Assembly: GCF_009910845.1 (NCBI RefSeq)
Contig: NZ_SIJB01000007.1
Coordinates: 1 to 64,000 of the forward strand
DNA length: 64,000 nt
Direction: 5' to 3'
DNA from: Chengkuizengella marina
GTDB taxonomy: Bacteria; Bacillota; Bacilli; Paenibacillales; KCTC-33759
Of the stretch, positions 24,301 through 32,946 are shown piece by piece. Under the pieces are notes generated by a model that was not told where the DNA came from, did no database searches, and was given only the letters and a program-made list of their open reading frames with translations. A program made the translations under genes and the position numbers. Positions within the stretch are counted from its first letter, which is position 1. Each line of letters begins with the position of its first letter.

Positions 24301-24837
24301 CTGATATATGATCCTAATGATCATACAAAAGTAATTAAAACTTTTTCATTTCCACGCCAACAGGTAGAACCTTATTTATGTTTAGCTGATTTTCTAAAGT
24401 CAGTAGATAGCGGTTTGATGGATTATGTAGGTTTTTTAGTAGTTACAGCTGGGAAAGGAATCCGTGAATTAGCAGAAAAATGGAAAAACCAAGGTGATTA
24501 TCTTCGTTCTCATGCTATCCAAGCCGTTGCATTAGAAACTGCTGAGGCATTTGCAGAGCGTATCCATCATATTATGCGAGATGTTTGGGGATTCCCTGAC
24601 GCTTCTGAGATGACGATGAAACAAAGACACGGTGCTAGATATCAAGGGATTCGTGTTTCATTTGGATATCCTGCTTGTCCTGACCTTGAAGATCAAATTC
24701 CCTTATTTGAATTAATGAATCCAGAGGAAATAGGAGTCGAATTAACGGATGGTTGTATGATGGAACCAGAAGCTTCTGTATCTGCAATGGTTTTTGCACA
24801 TCCTGAAGCTAAATATTTTAGTGTTGATAAAGGGTAA
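21397..24837 (+). CDS. metH: Cobalamin-dependent methionine synthase
   Basis: 1146 residues, ATG after AGCGGAGTGG. Transfers methyl from 5-methyltetrahydrofolate to homocysteine through B12. Domains in order: homocysteine domain with zinc ligands Cys227 (GLNCATGP) and Cys290-Cys291 (GGCCGTTPEH); folate domain about 340-600 (GERTNVLGSRKFK); B12 cap and Rossmann domain with DVHDIG, His722 as lower cobalt ligand; C-terminal reactivation domain for AdoMet/flavodoxin (HGARYQGIRVSFGYPACPD; EPEASVSAMVFAHPEAKYF). Full length, single-chain type. The 240-base leader shows no SAM-box or cobalamin-riboswitch landmarks by eye. Monocistronic. Confidence 0.97.
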   Translation: MSKISIQEQLKKKILILDGAMGTMIQQAELTPEDFGGEELDGCNEMLVLTRPELISSIHEKYLEAGSDIIETNTFGSTSVVLAEYDLQDRARELSIEAAKLAVEAVNKYSTDEWPRFAAGAMGPTTKTLSVTGGITFDELEGSYHEQALALIEGGVDVLLLETSQDTLNVKAASIGIQRAFEKLGKKIPVMVSGTIEPMGTTLAGQNIESFYISLEHLEPVSIGLNCATGPEFMRDHIRSLSEIADTAISCYPNAGLPDEDGHYHESPDSLAKKMAGFAEKGWLNIAGGCCGTTPEHIRALSETMKSYIPRPQTGEHLAAVSGIETVYIDTDNRPYMVGERTNVLGSRKFKRLIAEGKFEEASEIARAQVKGGAHVLDICLQDPDRDEVDDMEKFLQYVVKKVKVPLVIDTTSAEVVELSLKFSQGKAIINSINLEDGEEKFEDIVPLIHRYGAAVVVGTIDENGQAITREGKLEVAKRSYDLLVNKYGLHPEDIIFDPLVFPVGTGDEQYIGSAKETVEGIRLIKEAMPKCHTILGLSNVSFGLPPAGREVLNAVYLYHCTKAGLDYAIVNTEKLERFASIPEDERRLAEALIFETNDDTLAEFVAFYREKKVEKKEKISNLTLEERLASYIIEGTKEGLFVDLDQALKKYQPLEIINGPLMDGMAEVGRLFNNNELIVAEVLQSAEAMKASVSYLEPHMETTESSVKAKIILATVKGDVHDIGKNLVEIILSNNGYKIVNLGIKVPPEQLIEAYKKEKPDAIGLSGLLVKSAQQMVVTAQDLKNAGIDVPILVGGAALSRKFTKNKIGAEYDGLVLYAKDAMNGLDLANQISNPEQRELLIQKMREFKDSDVMDSRKNKEMPKLTRAVSSDISQDVPVFTPPDTEKHILKNYPLDHLIPYVNMQMLLGHHLGLRGKVDQLIEAHDSKALELKEVVDQIYKEAIYEKKIETHGMYRFFPAQSKGNDILIYDPNDHTKVIKTFSFPRQQVEPYLCLADFLKSVDSGLMDYVGFLVVTAGKGIRELAEKWKNQGDYLRSHAIQAVALETAEAFAERIHHIMRDVWGFPDASEMTMKQRHGARYQGIRVSFGYPACPDLEDQIPLFELMNPEEIGVELTDGCMMEPEASVSAMVFAHPEAKYFSVDKG

Positions 24838-24851
24838 GTACACCCCTTTAG

Positions 24852-24876
24852 TTCGATCCACATGGATGTGGTCGAA
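24852..24876 (+). terminator. Hairpin after metH
   Basis: TTCGATCCACAT/ATGTGGTCGAA with a two-base loop and one bulge. There is no T run after it, so it is either a weak terminator or an RNA-stabilising stem. Confidence 0.35.
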
Positions 24877-25049
24877 GTTAGATGTAATCTTATTGAATGA
24901 AGTAAAATTTGCTGTCTATTGACTACAATTTTCTGACTCCAGAAAGCTATATTGATTGAGGATAAAAACTCCTAAGTTGAGTAACAATAGATTAGACTTT
25001 TAATATAGTGCAATCTCATTTTGGAAAGAGCATATGGGGGGAAACAATA

Positions 25050-25991
25050 TTGGAACTAGAATTTTTAGGAACTGTTGCTGGAATGCCTGTTCGTGATCGA
25101 AATGTAACCTCCATTTGTTTAAAATTGTTACAGGAGAGAGGGACTGTATGGTTATTTGATTGTGGTGAAGGAACACAACATCAAATTCTTAAATCCTCAA
25201 TAAAACTAAGCAAACTAGAAAAGATATTTATTACCCATTTACATGGTGACCATATTTATGGTTTACCTGGGATACTAACAAGTCGTTCTTATTCTGGTGG
25301 AAAGTCCCCTTTAACAATATATGGACCAAAAGGTATTAAAAATGTGATAACAACGGTCTTATTAGTAAGTCAAGCTCATTTAGAGTATGATTTGCATATA
25401 GAAGAAATTCCTGAAAATTTAAATGAAGGTATTTTATTTGAAGATAAACAATTTTTAGTAGAAATAGCTAAGCTCGAACATCGTATTAATAGCTATGGAT
25501 ATCGGATCACTGAGAAGGATCAGCCTGGTCCTTTACTATCAAAAAAATTGGAAGAAAGTGGCATTCCACCTGGACCTCTGTTTTCTCAAATTAAAAAGGG
25601 AAGAGACATTATTTTAGATAACGGGGAGAAGTTAATTGCTTCAAATTACGTTGGGCCAGCTCTAAAAGGAAGAATTGTTGTCATCATGGGAGATACAAGG
25701 ATTTGTGAAAACTCACCTAAACTGTCTAAAGATGCTGATGTTTTAGTACATGAATCTACCTTTACAGAAGATTTACATGACCTTGCGTATAAGTATTATC
25801 ATACAACTTCATTACAGGCAGCTCAGTTAGCCAAAAAATGTAACGTAAACGAGTTGATATTAACACATTTTAGTTCAAGATACCAAGGTGAAAGATTAGA
25901 TCAACTGTTACAAGAAGCAAGGGAAATACATGAAAATACACATATTGCCCATGATTTTTGGGTGTTTCCTATAAATCGAAAAAATATTTAG
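25050..25991 (+). CDS. rnz: Ribonuclease Z
   Basis: 313 residues. TTG at 25050 is chosen because GGGGGGAAAC precedes it and the protein then starts MELEFLGTVAGMP, as in other RNase Z; upstream codons would add an unrelated 14 residues. Metallo-beta-lactamase fold with the zinc motif THLHGDH, the exosite region near GIPPGPLFSQIKKG, MGDTR, VHESTF and HFSSRY with the late His ligands. It cleaves the 3' trailer of tRNA precursors lacking encoded CCA. Length and motifs are normal. A small membrane protein gene follows 28 bases downstream. Confidence 0.95.
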   Translation: MELEFLGTVAGMPVRDRNVTSICLKLLQERGTVWLFDCGEGTQHQILKSSIKLSKLEKIFITHLHGDHIYGLPGILTSRSYSGGKSPLTIYGPKGIKNVITTVLLVSQAHLEYDLHIEEIPENLNEGILFEDKQFLVEIAKLEHRINSYGYRITEKDQPGPLLSKKLEESGIPPGPLFSQIKKGRDIILDNGEKLIASNYVGPALKGRIVVIMGDTRICENSPKLSKDADVLVHESTFTEDLHDLAYKYYHTTSLQAAQLAKKCNVNELILTHFSSRYQGERLDQLLQEAREIHENTHIAHDFWVFPINRKNI

Positions 25992-26019
25992 TTAATTTTG
26001 ATAAAAGGAGTGAGCAAAA

Positions 26020-26205
26020 ATGGTGTCTAGTGTATTGTATTTTTTAATCTTATTTTCATTACTAATAACCATCATTATTATTTTATCAATGAAAGAAGAG
26101 AGGAAAACGAATCATCATTCAGATAGGAATATAGAAAAAAATAAGGAAATAGATAACTTTAATCATTCTGCTTATATAAAAGGGAATGATTATGGATCCA
26201 GTTAG
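26020..26205 (+). CDS. Small membrane protein
   Basis: 61 residues, ATG after AAAAGGAGTGAG. Residues 2-23 form one membrane segment of Leu/Ile/Val/Ser; the remainder is hydrophilic with His, Asn and Lys. Ribosome site and the following terminator support it. It lies just behind rnz, perhaps in the same transcript. No family recognised. Confidence 0.6.
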   Translation: MVSSVLYFLILFSLLITIIIILSMKEERKTNHHSDRNIEKNKEIDNFNHSAYIKGNDYGSS

Positions 26206-26226
26206 TAAAGATACTTTGGAGAATGA

Positions 26227-26258
26227 AATAAGAGTCCAATATAACGGACCCTTATTTT
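26227..26258. terminator. Bidirectional terminator between converging genes
   Basis: AATAAGaGTCC/GGACcCTTATT stem; T-rich on the plus side and A-rich before it, so it can serve tlp on the other strand. Confidence 0.65.
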
Positions 26259-26265
26259 AATTATC

Positions 26266-26502
26266 TTATGAGTCTCTTTGCTGTTCCGCTTGAGCTTCAT
26301 CTTTTATTTCTTCGCGCAGCCCCTGAATACTCTGTTTTCTACGTTCATTTTTTGATTCAATGTCTTGTTGTTCATGGTTGCCAATCTCATCACCGAATTC
26401 TTCTAAATAATCTTCAGACTCCCTTAGGTTTCCTATTGTATTCTGTACAGCTTCTTGTAATTTTTCTACATTATCATCTCTATTATCAGGTTTAGCTTTC
26501 AT
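26266..26502 (-). CDS. tlp: Small acid-soluble spore protein Tlp
   Basis: 78 residues on the minus strand, ATG preceded by AAGGAGGC. It shows the Tlp-family pattern: KPDNRDDNVEKLQEAVQNTI, then a long acidic helix, ESKNERRKQSIQGLREEIKD and a polar tail. Tlp is a thioredoxin-like-named minor acid-soluble protein of the spore core. Such genes are transcribed in the forespore (sigma-G) and their products degrade at germination. Length is close to the usual 70-80. It is direct evidence that the organism makes endospores. Confidence 0.92.
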   Translation of the reverse strand: MKAKPDNRDDNVEKLQEAVQNTIGNLRESEDYLEEFGDEIGNHEQQDIESKNERRKQSIQGLREEIKDEAQAEQQRDS

Positions 26503-26596
26503 AATTGCCTCCTTAATTAAAACTTTAATAACATTTATAAGATGTCTTGAACATTAAAGATTTATACAAGGTGGCAAGAAAAAGATTCCAACATTA

Positions 26597-27229
26597 TTAT
26601 TCACAACCATCAATATTGCAACTTATTTCGTGTTGGGATTTTAATTTAGTACCATCGGTTAACAGTAGTTTTTCAAATATTTCTTGTGCTTGAACACCTT
26701 GAAGCTTTTGATCTCCAATTACAAATGTAGGAATTGCACGTATATCTTCTTCTACCGCTTTATTTAAATATATTTCTAGATCCTCTTGATATTTATGTGT
26801 TTGTAGGGCATTTTCAAAATCATTTACATCTAAACCAACCTGTTTAGCAATTTCCATTAATACAGAAATATTCCCTATATCTTTTCCTTCTTCCCAAAAA
26901 GCTTTATAAACAAGTTCATTAAATTCAATCCCTTTGTTGTGATCTTTGGCATATAAAAAACCTTCATGGATCATGGGTGTTCTAGGATGAGGAGACATTT
27001 CAGGTAATTTCATGTTTACATTTAATTTTTCAGCTAATGGTTTAACGGCTTGATTAAACAACCCTTTCATTTGCTCAGGATAAATTGGAGGAGTTGAGCT
27101 AGGTCTAAGTTCAAAAGGTATCCATTCAATTTTCACATCTTTATTTTTAACAGCATCATTAAAAGATTTTTTTGCAATATAACAGAATGGGCACACATAA
27201 TCAGAATACACTTTTATATCTATTGTCAT
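26597..27229 (-). CDS. DsbA-family (FrnE-like) oxidoreductase
   Basis: 210 residues; ATG at 27229 is preceded by AGAGGTGCTTGAA, better than a GTG three codons earlier. Thioredoxin fold with an inserted helical domain; active site VCPFCY at residues about 12-17, cis-Pro loop RAIPTFVIGD near 165. No signal peptide, so it works in the cytoplasm, as FrnE-type dithiol oxidoreductases do. The C-terminal tail carries two more Cys (ISCNIDGCE), which may form a second redox pair. Substrate unknown. Confidence 0.88.
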   Translation of the reverse strand: MTIDIKVYSDYVCPFCYIAKKSFNDAVKNKDVKIEWIPFELRPSSTPPIYPEQMKGLFNQAVKPLAEKLNVNMKLPEMSPHPRTPMIHEGFLYAKDHNKGIEFNELVYKAFWEEGKDIGNISVLMEIAKQVGLDVNDFENALQTHKYQEDLEIYLNKAVEEDIRAIPTFVIGDQKLQGVQAQEIFEKLLLTDGTKLKSQHEISCNIDGCE

Positions 27230-27658
27230 TTCAAGCACCTCTTTAAAGTTTACATTTACTTACTATAAGTAATTTACAGTATAATATGTTTTTTGTAAAG
27301 ATCAATCGTAATAGATCTTCTCGTAAGAAAAAGAAAAAAATAGATTATATAATTTACTTATCATTGTGTCATCTTGATCAATTTTATTAGTTTTGCTACC
27401 TTAATTTACAGTGGTATTACAGAAAAATTAGAGCGAGTGATTGATCTGTTAGAGTGGGAATCTAATCTAACAAAGAACACAATAGATATATTAAGAAATA
27501 AACCAAGGTGAACAAGATGAAAAAGCACAAATTCAATTCCATTTAAAACTTGTTATTTAACTTTTTTAAAATTTGGAATGAGTTATAATGACTTGGGTAA
27601 ATTAAATGTAGATATGTTATTTAATTGCACTATATATAGCAAAAGTGAGGGATTTGAA
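27230..27658. other. Gap with a possible gene remnant
   Basis: One plus-strand frame is open to TGA at 27509-27511 and reads ITEKLERVIDLLEWESNLTK then NTIDILRN. The only in-frame start is a TTG at 27374, which has no ribosome site. It may be the end of a lost regulatory protein. Nothing else seen. Confidence 0.3.
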
Positions 27659-27865
27659 ATGGATGTAAAATTAAATTCAAAAGATCTAACTATTATTGAA
27701 CAGGCATTAAATGAAGCTATTCATCATTGTGGTGGTTATCAAAATTCATTAAATTATCGTGAGGTTTTAGGCAAACTTCAATCCTTATCAAAAGGTAATG
27801 ATCAAATTAGCCAGAAAGTTGCTTTACAAGATGGCTTTCGCTATGATTACGATGATTCAAAATGA
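27659..27865 (+). CDS. Small hypothetical protein
   Basis: 68 residues. ATG at 27659 has GTGAGGGA eight bases upstream; an in-frame ATG at 27578 has no ribosome site. The product begins MDVKLNSKDLTIIEQALNEA, followed by HHCGG, and looks like a short helical protein with an acidic end (DYDDSK). No membrane span. A hairpin AAAGAATGG/CCATTCTTT with a T tail follows at 27886-27914. Family not recognised. Confidence 0.5.
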   Translation: MDVKLNSKDLTIIEQALNEAIHHCGGYQNSLNYREVLGKLQSLSKGNDQISQKVALQDGFRYDYDDSK

Positions 27866-27885
27866 TAGTAATGTATTAGTTCAAA

Positions 27886-27914
27886 AAAGAATGGAAATGT
27901 ATCCATTCTTTATT
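27886..27914. terminator. Terminator between converging genes
   Basis: AAAGAATGGA/TCCATTCTTT stem with a short loop; A-rich and T-rich flanks allow action in both directions. Confidence 0.6.
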
Positions 27915-27932
27915 AATATGCTTCAATCATTA

Positions 27933-28757
27933 TTAAAAACCAGTTCCATTAGCTTGTTTAAGGTGTGTTATTAATTCTTCTTCAATTTTCCCGTTTGAAC
28001 ATATCAAATTGCGAGTTGACAATTGATATGGATTTCCTAATGTATCTACTACATTCCCACTAGCTTCTTTGACGATTAATACTCCTGCAGCAACATCCCA
28101 GACATTAATACCAACTTCCCAATAAGCATTTAATTTCCCAGCAGCAACATATGCACAATGTAAGGCAGCAGAACCAAAAACTCGAATGTTACGAGCTACA
28201 ATCCCTAACTGAGAGATTCCATTGAGTACATATTTACGTGCTTTATCAATATCTGTTGGAAAACCAGTAGAGATGACACTTTCGTTTAACTTTTCAGTTG
28301 GATCAACTTGAATTTGATTTCCATTTAAGAATGCACCTTTTCCTTTCTCCGCCCAAAACATTTCGTCAAGAGATGGGTTATATATTACTCCTACATGGAT
28401 TTCTCCAAATGAAATGAGTGCAATAGAAATGGTGTAACTATGTAACCCGTTCACATAATTCGTAGTTCCATCAATAGGATCTACAATCCAAGCGAAGGGA
28501 ATGTCAGCTATACGATCAAACCAATCTTCAAATTTATCGGTACCTTCAGCGACTCCTTCTTCACCAATAATTTGATGGTCAGGAAAGTGATGTTTAATTT
28601 GTTTTTTAATTAAATCTTCAGATGCCCGATCCATTTCTGTTACTAAATCAAAAACATTGTTTTTATGTTCAACATGGAACTCACTTGTGACTCTCTTTTC
28701 TAATAAAACTCCTGCTTCTTTTGCGATTTGTTTTGCGACTTCTAAATGAGTGCTCAA
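27933..28757 (-). CDS. Inositol monophosphatase-family enzyme
   Basis: 274 residues from TTG, overlapping the upstream ATPase stop (TTGA) with GGAGGG before it, so translation is coupled. Mg-dependent phosphatase of the IMPase/FBPase fold: metal ligands in IIGEEGVAEG, WIVDPIDGTTNYVNG and WDVAAGVLIVKEASG. The family acts on myo-inositol-1-phosphate, histidinol-phosphate, fructose bisphosphate and related esters. It is the last gene of the minus-strand ABC transporter operon, which suggests it dephosphorylates the imported substrate. With an iol operon 7 kb away, an inositol phosphate is the natural candidate (inference). Confidence 0.9.
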   Translation of the reverse strand: MSTHLEVAKQIAKEAGVLLEKRVTSEFHVEHKNNVFDLVTEMDRASEDLIKKQIKHHFPDHQIIGEEGVAEGTDKFEDWFDRIADIPFAWIVDPIDGTTNYVNGLHSYTISIALISFGEIHVGVIYNPSLDEMFWAEKGKGAFLNGNQIQVDPTEKLNESVISTGFPTDIDKARKYVLNGISQLGIVARNIRVFGSAALHCAYVAAGKLNAYWEVGINVWDVAAGVLIVKEASGNVVDTLGNPYQLSTRNLICSNGKIEEELITHLKQANGTGF

Positions 28758-29893
28758 GCGAGGCCCTCCTTAATGTATTCTTTTCTAGTGGGTAAAAGAC
28801 TTACGCATTCTTCTTTTAAGTGAAGTGTTACTTGATCTCCTTCTTGCTTAATCCCATGTTTAAAATGTTCAAAATCCATCATTGATATTGTATCATCCCC
28901 AATTGCAATTTCATATTCAACATGGTTTCCTAAATAAATAGTTCTAGTTACTTGACCTATAAACTTGCCTGTGTCAGAAAATTCCCAGAACTCAGGTCTT
29001 GTCACACATTCCACAGGACCATTTTCGGTGAGCTTTACTTTGTCATTTATACGAATTAAAACGCTTTTTCCAAATATATTAATCATTGCCATATTGTTTT
29101 TTAGTTCCTTTACAACCCCATGTAAGAAGTTAGCTTTTCCCATAAAACCAGCAACAAAATGATTATTTGGTTTAGTATAAATGTTGATTGGACTATCTGC
29201 CTGTTGGATTTTACCATGATTCATGATGACAACTTTGTCTGATATTGCCATGGCTTCGGTTTGATCATGTGTAACATAAAGACTTGTAATGCCTAATCTT
29301 TGTTGAATTTTTCTTAATTCATCCCTCATATATTCTCTTAATTTTGCATCAAGATTGGATAAAGGTTCATCAAATAATAACACTTTTGGTTCTGTGACAA
29401 TTGCTCTTGCCAATGCAACACGTTGCTGTTGTCCTCCGGATAATTGTGAAGGTAATCGATCTTTAAATTCCTCTAAATGCATTAAGGAAATGACTTTATA
29501 GGTTCGATCGATCACATCTCCTTTTGGCACTTTATTTATTCTTAAACCATACGCAATGTTTTCAAAGACTGAAAGATGTGGGAAAAGGGCATAACTTTGG
29601 AATACCATCGCAACATTCCGTTTGTTTGGTGGTACATTTGTGACATTTTCATCCCCTATATGAATGGAACCAGAAGTTGGTAATTCAAATCCTGCGAGCA
29701 TTCTTAATGTAGTGGTTTTACCACATCCTGAAGGACCAAGCAAAGTGACTAGTTCCCCAGCTTTAATATCTAATTCAATATCATCTACAGCGTAAAAATT
29801 GTCTCCACCGTTGTGTGATGGAAAAACTTTTAGTAGATTTGTTAGCTTAACATCCACTGAATGTGTATTTATGTTTGAGTTAGTGTTTGTCAT
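28754..29893 (-). CDS. ABC transporter ATP-binding protein (FbpC/AfuC/PhnT-like)
   Basis: 379 residues, ATG after AGGAGG, overlapping the permease gene by four bases. Walker A LGPSGCGKTT, Q-loop MVFQSYALFPH, signature QLSGGQQQRV, Walker B KVLLFDEPLSNLD, switch His VTHDQTEA. After about residue 250 a TOBE-type domain follows. It belongs to the MOI/CUT1-like ATPases that energise iron(III), 2-aminoethylphosphonate, hexose-phosphate or polyamine importers. Substrate is set by the binding protein at 31745. Intact. Confidence 0.93.
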   Translation of the reverse strand: MTNTNSNINTHSVDVKLTNLLKVFPSHNGGDNFYAVDDIELDIKAGELVTLLGPSGCGKTTTLRMLAGFELPTSGSIHIGDENVTNVPPNKRNVAMVFQSYALFPHLSVFENIAYGLRINKVPKGDVIDRTYKVISLMHLEEFKDRLPSQLSGGQQQRVALARAIVTEPKVLLFDEPLSNLDAKLREYMRDELRKIQQRLGITSLYVTHDQTEAMAISDKVVIMNHGKIQQADSPINIYTKPNNHFVAGFMGKANFLHGVVKELKNNMAMINIFGKSVLIRINDKVKLTENGPVECVTRPEFWEFSDTGKFIGQVTRTIYLGNHVEYEIAIGDDTISMMDFEHFKHGIKQEGDQVTLHLKEECVSLLPTRKEYIKEGLA

Positions 29894-31602
29894 CTAAAGT
29901 TCCTCCTTTTGGATGATGCTAAATAATTTACAAAGAATTCTAATAGGCCGATAACAATAAGTATAATCACAATTAGGATAATACAATACGCCGCTGCTGC
30001 ACCTAGACTAGCATCTTCTACTTGAGATAAGATCGTAACAGTTAATAAATTCCAATTCACGGAAATTAAGAAGATCACCGCACTAATTGAAGTCATGGAA
30101 CGTACAAAGGAGTATACTAGTCCAGAGAATAATGCTGATTTCATTAATGGTAGTGATATTTTCCTAAAAGTTGTAAAGGAACTAGCTCCAAGATTTGTTG
30201 ATGCTTCTTCTATAGAGGGGTCTACTTGTCGAAGACTATTTGTTCCTGCTTCTATACCAACCGTTATGTTTCTAAAGGTGAAAGCTATAATGAGGATCAT
30301 CGCTGTGCCAGTTAGTAATAAAGGTTTTTGATTAAATGCTAGGATATATCCGATACCGATAACCGTACCTGGTACTGCAAAAGCAAGCATCGATGAAGCT
30401 TCCATTATTTTTTTACCTATAAATTGTTTTCTAATAATTAAAAAGGCAATGATCATACCTAATAGTGCTGTTATCGGTGTAGAAAGCGCAGATAATAACA
30501 ATGAGTTTTTAACTGAATCAAACCCTAAAGTAAATGTATATTTAAAATTATCAAAAGTAAGCGTATTATCTACGCCCCAAACTTTAACAAATGCCCCCCA
30601 CAAAACGGTACCATAAATAAGCATAACTGCACCTGTAATTAATCCACAGAATATGAACAACGGCATGACAATGTGTTTTTCATTTATTTTTTCTCTTGTT
30701 TGTGTAGGTTTACCTGTGACGGTGACATATGATTTTTTGCTTATCCAATATTTTTGTATGAAGTAAGCAGTAAGTGATGGTAATAATAAAGCAACTGCAT
30801 AAAATGAGCCAGCTCGTAGATCATACATGCCAGTAATTTGTAAGTAAGCTTGCACCGCTAATGTCTGGTACTCCCCAGCTATGACCATAGGATTACCGAA
30901 GTCTTCAATGGCTTTAATAAAAACTAAAAGCAATGAACTTAGAATACCTGGAACAGCTAATGGTAGAGTAATGGTACTAAATACCTTCCACCTGGAAGCG
31001 CCGAGGTTTAATGCGGCATCTTCAACTGAACTGTCGATGGCTTCCAATACTCCTTTTAAGTTTAAGTAAGCAATTGGGAAAAAACCTAACGTTTGTATAA
31101 ATACTAAACTTCTTAACCCGTATACATTACTGTCCTCAAAACCAAATAAACCATTAGAGATAATTCCATTTCGTCCAAATAATAATATGACAGATAAAGC
31201 AATGACAAACGGTGGAGATATAATTGGCAATAAAGCAACAAGGTTAAAGAATTTTTTGCCTTTCATTTCAGTACGTGTTACAGCATATGCAAAAATAAAT
31301 CCAATGATCGTTCCAAAGATGGCTGACATGATACCTAATTGAATACTATTCCATAACGTTTTTAGAAAAAAACTGCTTGAGAAGGTTTCTACTATTAAAG
31401 AAAAGTCTATAATCCCTTCATCATTTATTACTGTAATTTTGAACACTTGATAAATTGGATAAACTGAAAATACAAATAAAGATAAAAATATGATGATGAT
31501 TAAAGCAAGTAAATAAGGTTCTTTTATAAGCATTTTCATTCGTTTGAATTGTCCATTGACCTTTGATTCTATTTTATTTGTTGATGGTGGTATATTTGCC
31601 AA
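29890..31602 (-). CDS. ABC transporter permease, two fused domains (FbpB/AfuB-like)
   Basis: 570 residues, about twelve membrane segments in two homologous halves. Each half carries an EAA loop for contact with the ATPase: EDAALNLGASRWKVFSTITLP (about residues 192-212, contacting region) and EEASTNLGASSFTTFRKISL in the second half. Fused permeases of this kind serve iron(III), 2-aminoethylphosphonate and hexose-phosphate importers. A cytoplasmic N-terminal tail of about 30 residues precedes the first span. It stands between binding-protein and ATPase genes in one operon. Confidence 0.92.
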   Translation of the reverse strand: MANIPPSTNKIESKVNGQFKRMKMLIKEPYLLALIIIIFLSLFVFSVYPIYQVFKITVINDEGIIDFSLIVETFSSSFFLKTLWNSIQLGIMSAIFGTIIGFIFAYAVTRTEMKGKKFFNLVALLPIISPPFVIALSVILLFGRNGIISNGLFGFEDSNVYGLRSLVFIQTLGFFPIAYLNLKGVLEAIDSSVEDAALNLGASRWKVFSTITLPLAVPGILSSLLLVFIKAIEDFGNPMVIAGEYQTLAVQAYLQITGMYDLRAGSFYAVALLLPSLTAYFIQKYWISKKSYVTVTGKPTQTREKINEKHIVMPLFIFCGLITGAVMLIYGTVLWGAFVKVWGVDNTLTFDNFKYTFTLGFDSVKNSLLLSALSTPITALLGMIIAFLIIRKQFIGKKIMEASSMLAFAVPGTVIGIGYILAFNQKPLLLTGTAMILIIAFTFRNITVGIEAGTNSLRQVDPSIEEASTNLGASSFTTFRKISLPLMKSALFSGLVYSFVRSMTSISAVIFLISVNWNLLTVTILSQVEDASLGAAAAYCIILIVIILIVIGLLEFFVNYLASSKRRNFR

Positions 31603-31701
31603 GCTTCTCTACTCCTTTGTAGGGTAAATCTTTATTCCCGTAATCATAACCCGAAAGGTGCCTTTCTGTGAGACTTTTTAGTAAGTTGGGTGAAAAGTGA
31701 A

Positions 31702-31722
31702 GAGGCAGCATGAAGCCGCCTC
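31702..31722 (-). other. Intercistronic stem-loop
   Basis: GAGGC and GCCTC arms with inner GC pairs lie between the binding-protein gene and the permease gene. Such hairpins usually protect the binding-protein message and lower expression downstream. Confidence 0.5.
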
Positions 31723-31744
31723 ATCTCCATGGATTGAAAATAAA

Positions 31745-32770
31745 TTATTCCACTACAGCTTCTTTTCCAACAACATATGACTCAAATTTTCCTAGTAAAT
31801 CATCTCTGTTTTCTCCGGCCCATACTGCATCATAATTAATAACACTTAAATCAGAAAGTTTTACTGCACCTTCAGGTATTTTTGCCTCTGGATTTACAGG
31901 TAAACGGAACGATCCTGAATCTGCATATAAATCTTGAGCTTGTTTACTAATTGCCCAATCTATGAATTTTTGAGCATTTTCAGTTTGCTCACTTGGAGCA
32001 CCTTTAATTAATGCAACAGCACCAACTTCATAACCAGTTCCGTCACTTGGGAATGATAACGTAATAGGATAACCTTCATGTTTTGGTTTTAAAATATCAT
32101 GTGCAAAGGAAAGACCTACACCAGTTTCACCAAATCCAGCTTGTTTTGCAGGAGCAGATCCTGATTTTGTATATTGTCTAATGTTTTCATCAAGCTGTAA
32201 AAAGTAATCTAATGCTTCTTGTTCACCTTTTAACTGTACAAGTGTGGCATAAACAGAGTAAGCTGTTCCAGAGGACGCAGGGTGAGCCATTGTAACATTC
32301 CCTTGGTATTCTGGTTTTAATAAATCTGCCCAGCTTTGTGGAGGTTCAATTCCTTCTTTTTCTAACCACTCGGTATTACTTGCGAAACCTAATGCTCCAA
32401 CATAAATGGGTGTCCATACTTTTTTGGCATCTCTGAATTGTTCTGGAATATCTGATACTCCTTCTGGTTGGTAAGCTTCTAACAGATCATCATTTGCTGC
32501 TGCAACAAAAGTATCTGATGGTCCCCCAAACCAAACACTTGCTTGTGGATTTGATTTTTCAGCTTTAATACGTGCTAAAGTTTCACCTGCGGATAAACGA
32601 ACAAAATTAACTTCAATGCCTGTTTCTTCTTCAAACTGTTCAATATACATAACAACTTCCTGCTCTGGAAATGCTGTGTAGATTGCTACGGAATTAGAAC
32701 CTGAACTACATCCTGCTACTATGCTCATTAATAACAATACTGATAAAACAACAAATAATGATTTTTTCAT
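31745..32770 (-). CDS. Substrate-binding lipoprotein of the ABC importer
   Basis: 341 residues, ATG after GGAGGGG. Lipoprotein signal with lipobox IVAGC (Cys21). The mature part is a periplasmic-binding-type fold: VAIYTAFPEQEVVMYIEQFE at the start, ASVWFGGPSDTFVAAA, WTPIYVGALGFASN, ASSGTAYSVYATLV and GYEVGAVALIKGAP. This is the family of FbpA iron-binding proteins, AfuA hexose-phosphate-binding and 2-aminoethylphosphonate-binding proteins. The GTGYEVGAVALIKGA region, a serine/threonine-rich pocket and the IMPase partner favour a phosphorylated ligand over iron; this is inference. The first gene of the operon. Confidence 0.9.
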   Translation of the reverse strand: MKKSLFVVLSVLLLMSIVAGCSSGSNSVAIYTAFPEQEVVMYIEQFEEETGIEVNFVRLSAGETLARIKAEKSNPQASVWFGGPSDTFVAAANDDLLEAYQPEGVSDIPEQFRDAKKVWTPIYVGALGFASNTEWLEKEGIEPPQSWADLLKPEYQGNVTMAHPASSGTAYSVYATLVQLKGEQEALDYFLQLDENIRQYTKSGSAPAKQAGFGETGVGLSFAHDILKPKHEGYPITLSFPSDGTGYEVGAVALIKGAPSEQTENAQKFIDWAISKQAQDLYADSGSFRLPVNPEAKIPEGAVKLSDLSVINYDAVWAGENRDDLLGKFESYVVGKEAVVE

Positions 32771-32921
32771 GAATTAGACCCCTCCAAAAAATAGATAAAG
32801 ATAGACTACGGATAAACATGAAACGGTATGACTGGTTTGACACCTCCTCAACATAATTTCTTATGAAAACTATTCTCTCTAAAACAAAGTGATGTATAAG
32901 AGAGTAATCATAGCAGGGTAT

Positions 32922-32932
32922 GCGCTTAACCT
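32922..32932. promoter_or_regulatory. Operator-like 11-mer shared with the iol promoter
   Basis: GCGCTTAACCT is identical to 35418-35428 in front of iolG. Here it lies about 150 bases before the binding-protein start, close to a possible TATGAT -10 on the minus strand (32908-32913). Confidence 0.45.
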
Positions 32933-32946
32933 GATGATGTAATGAA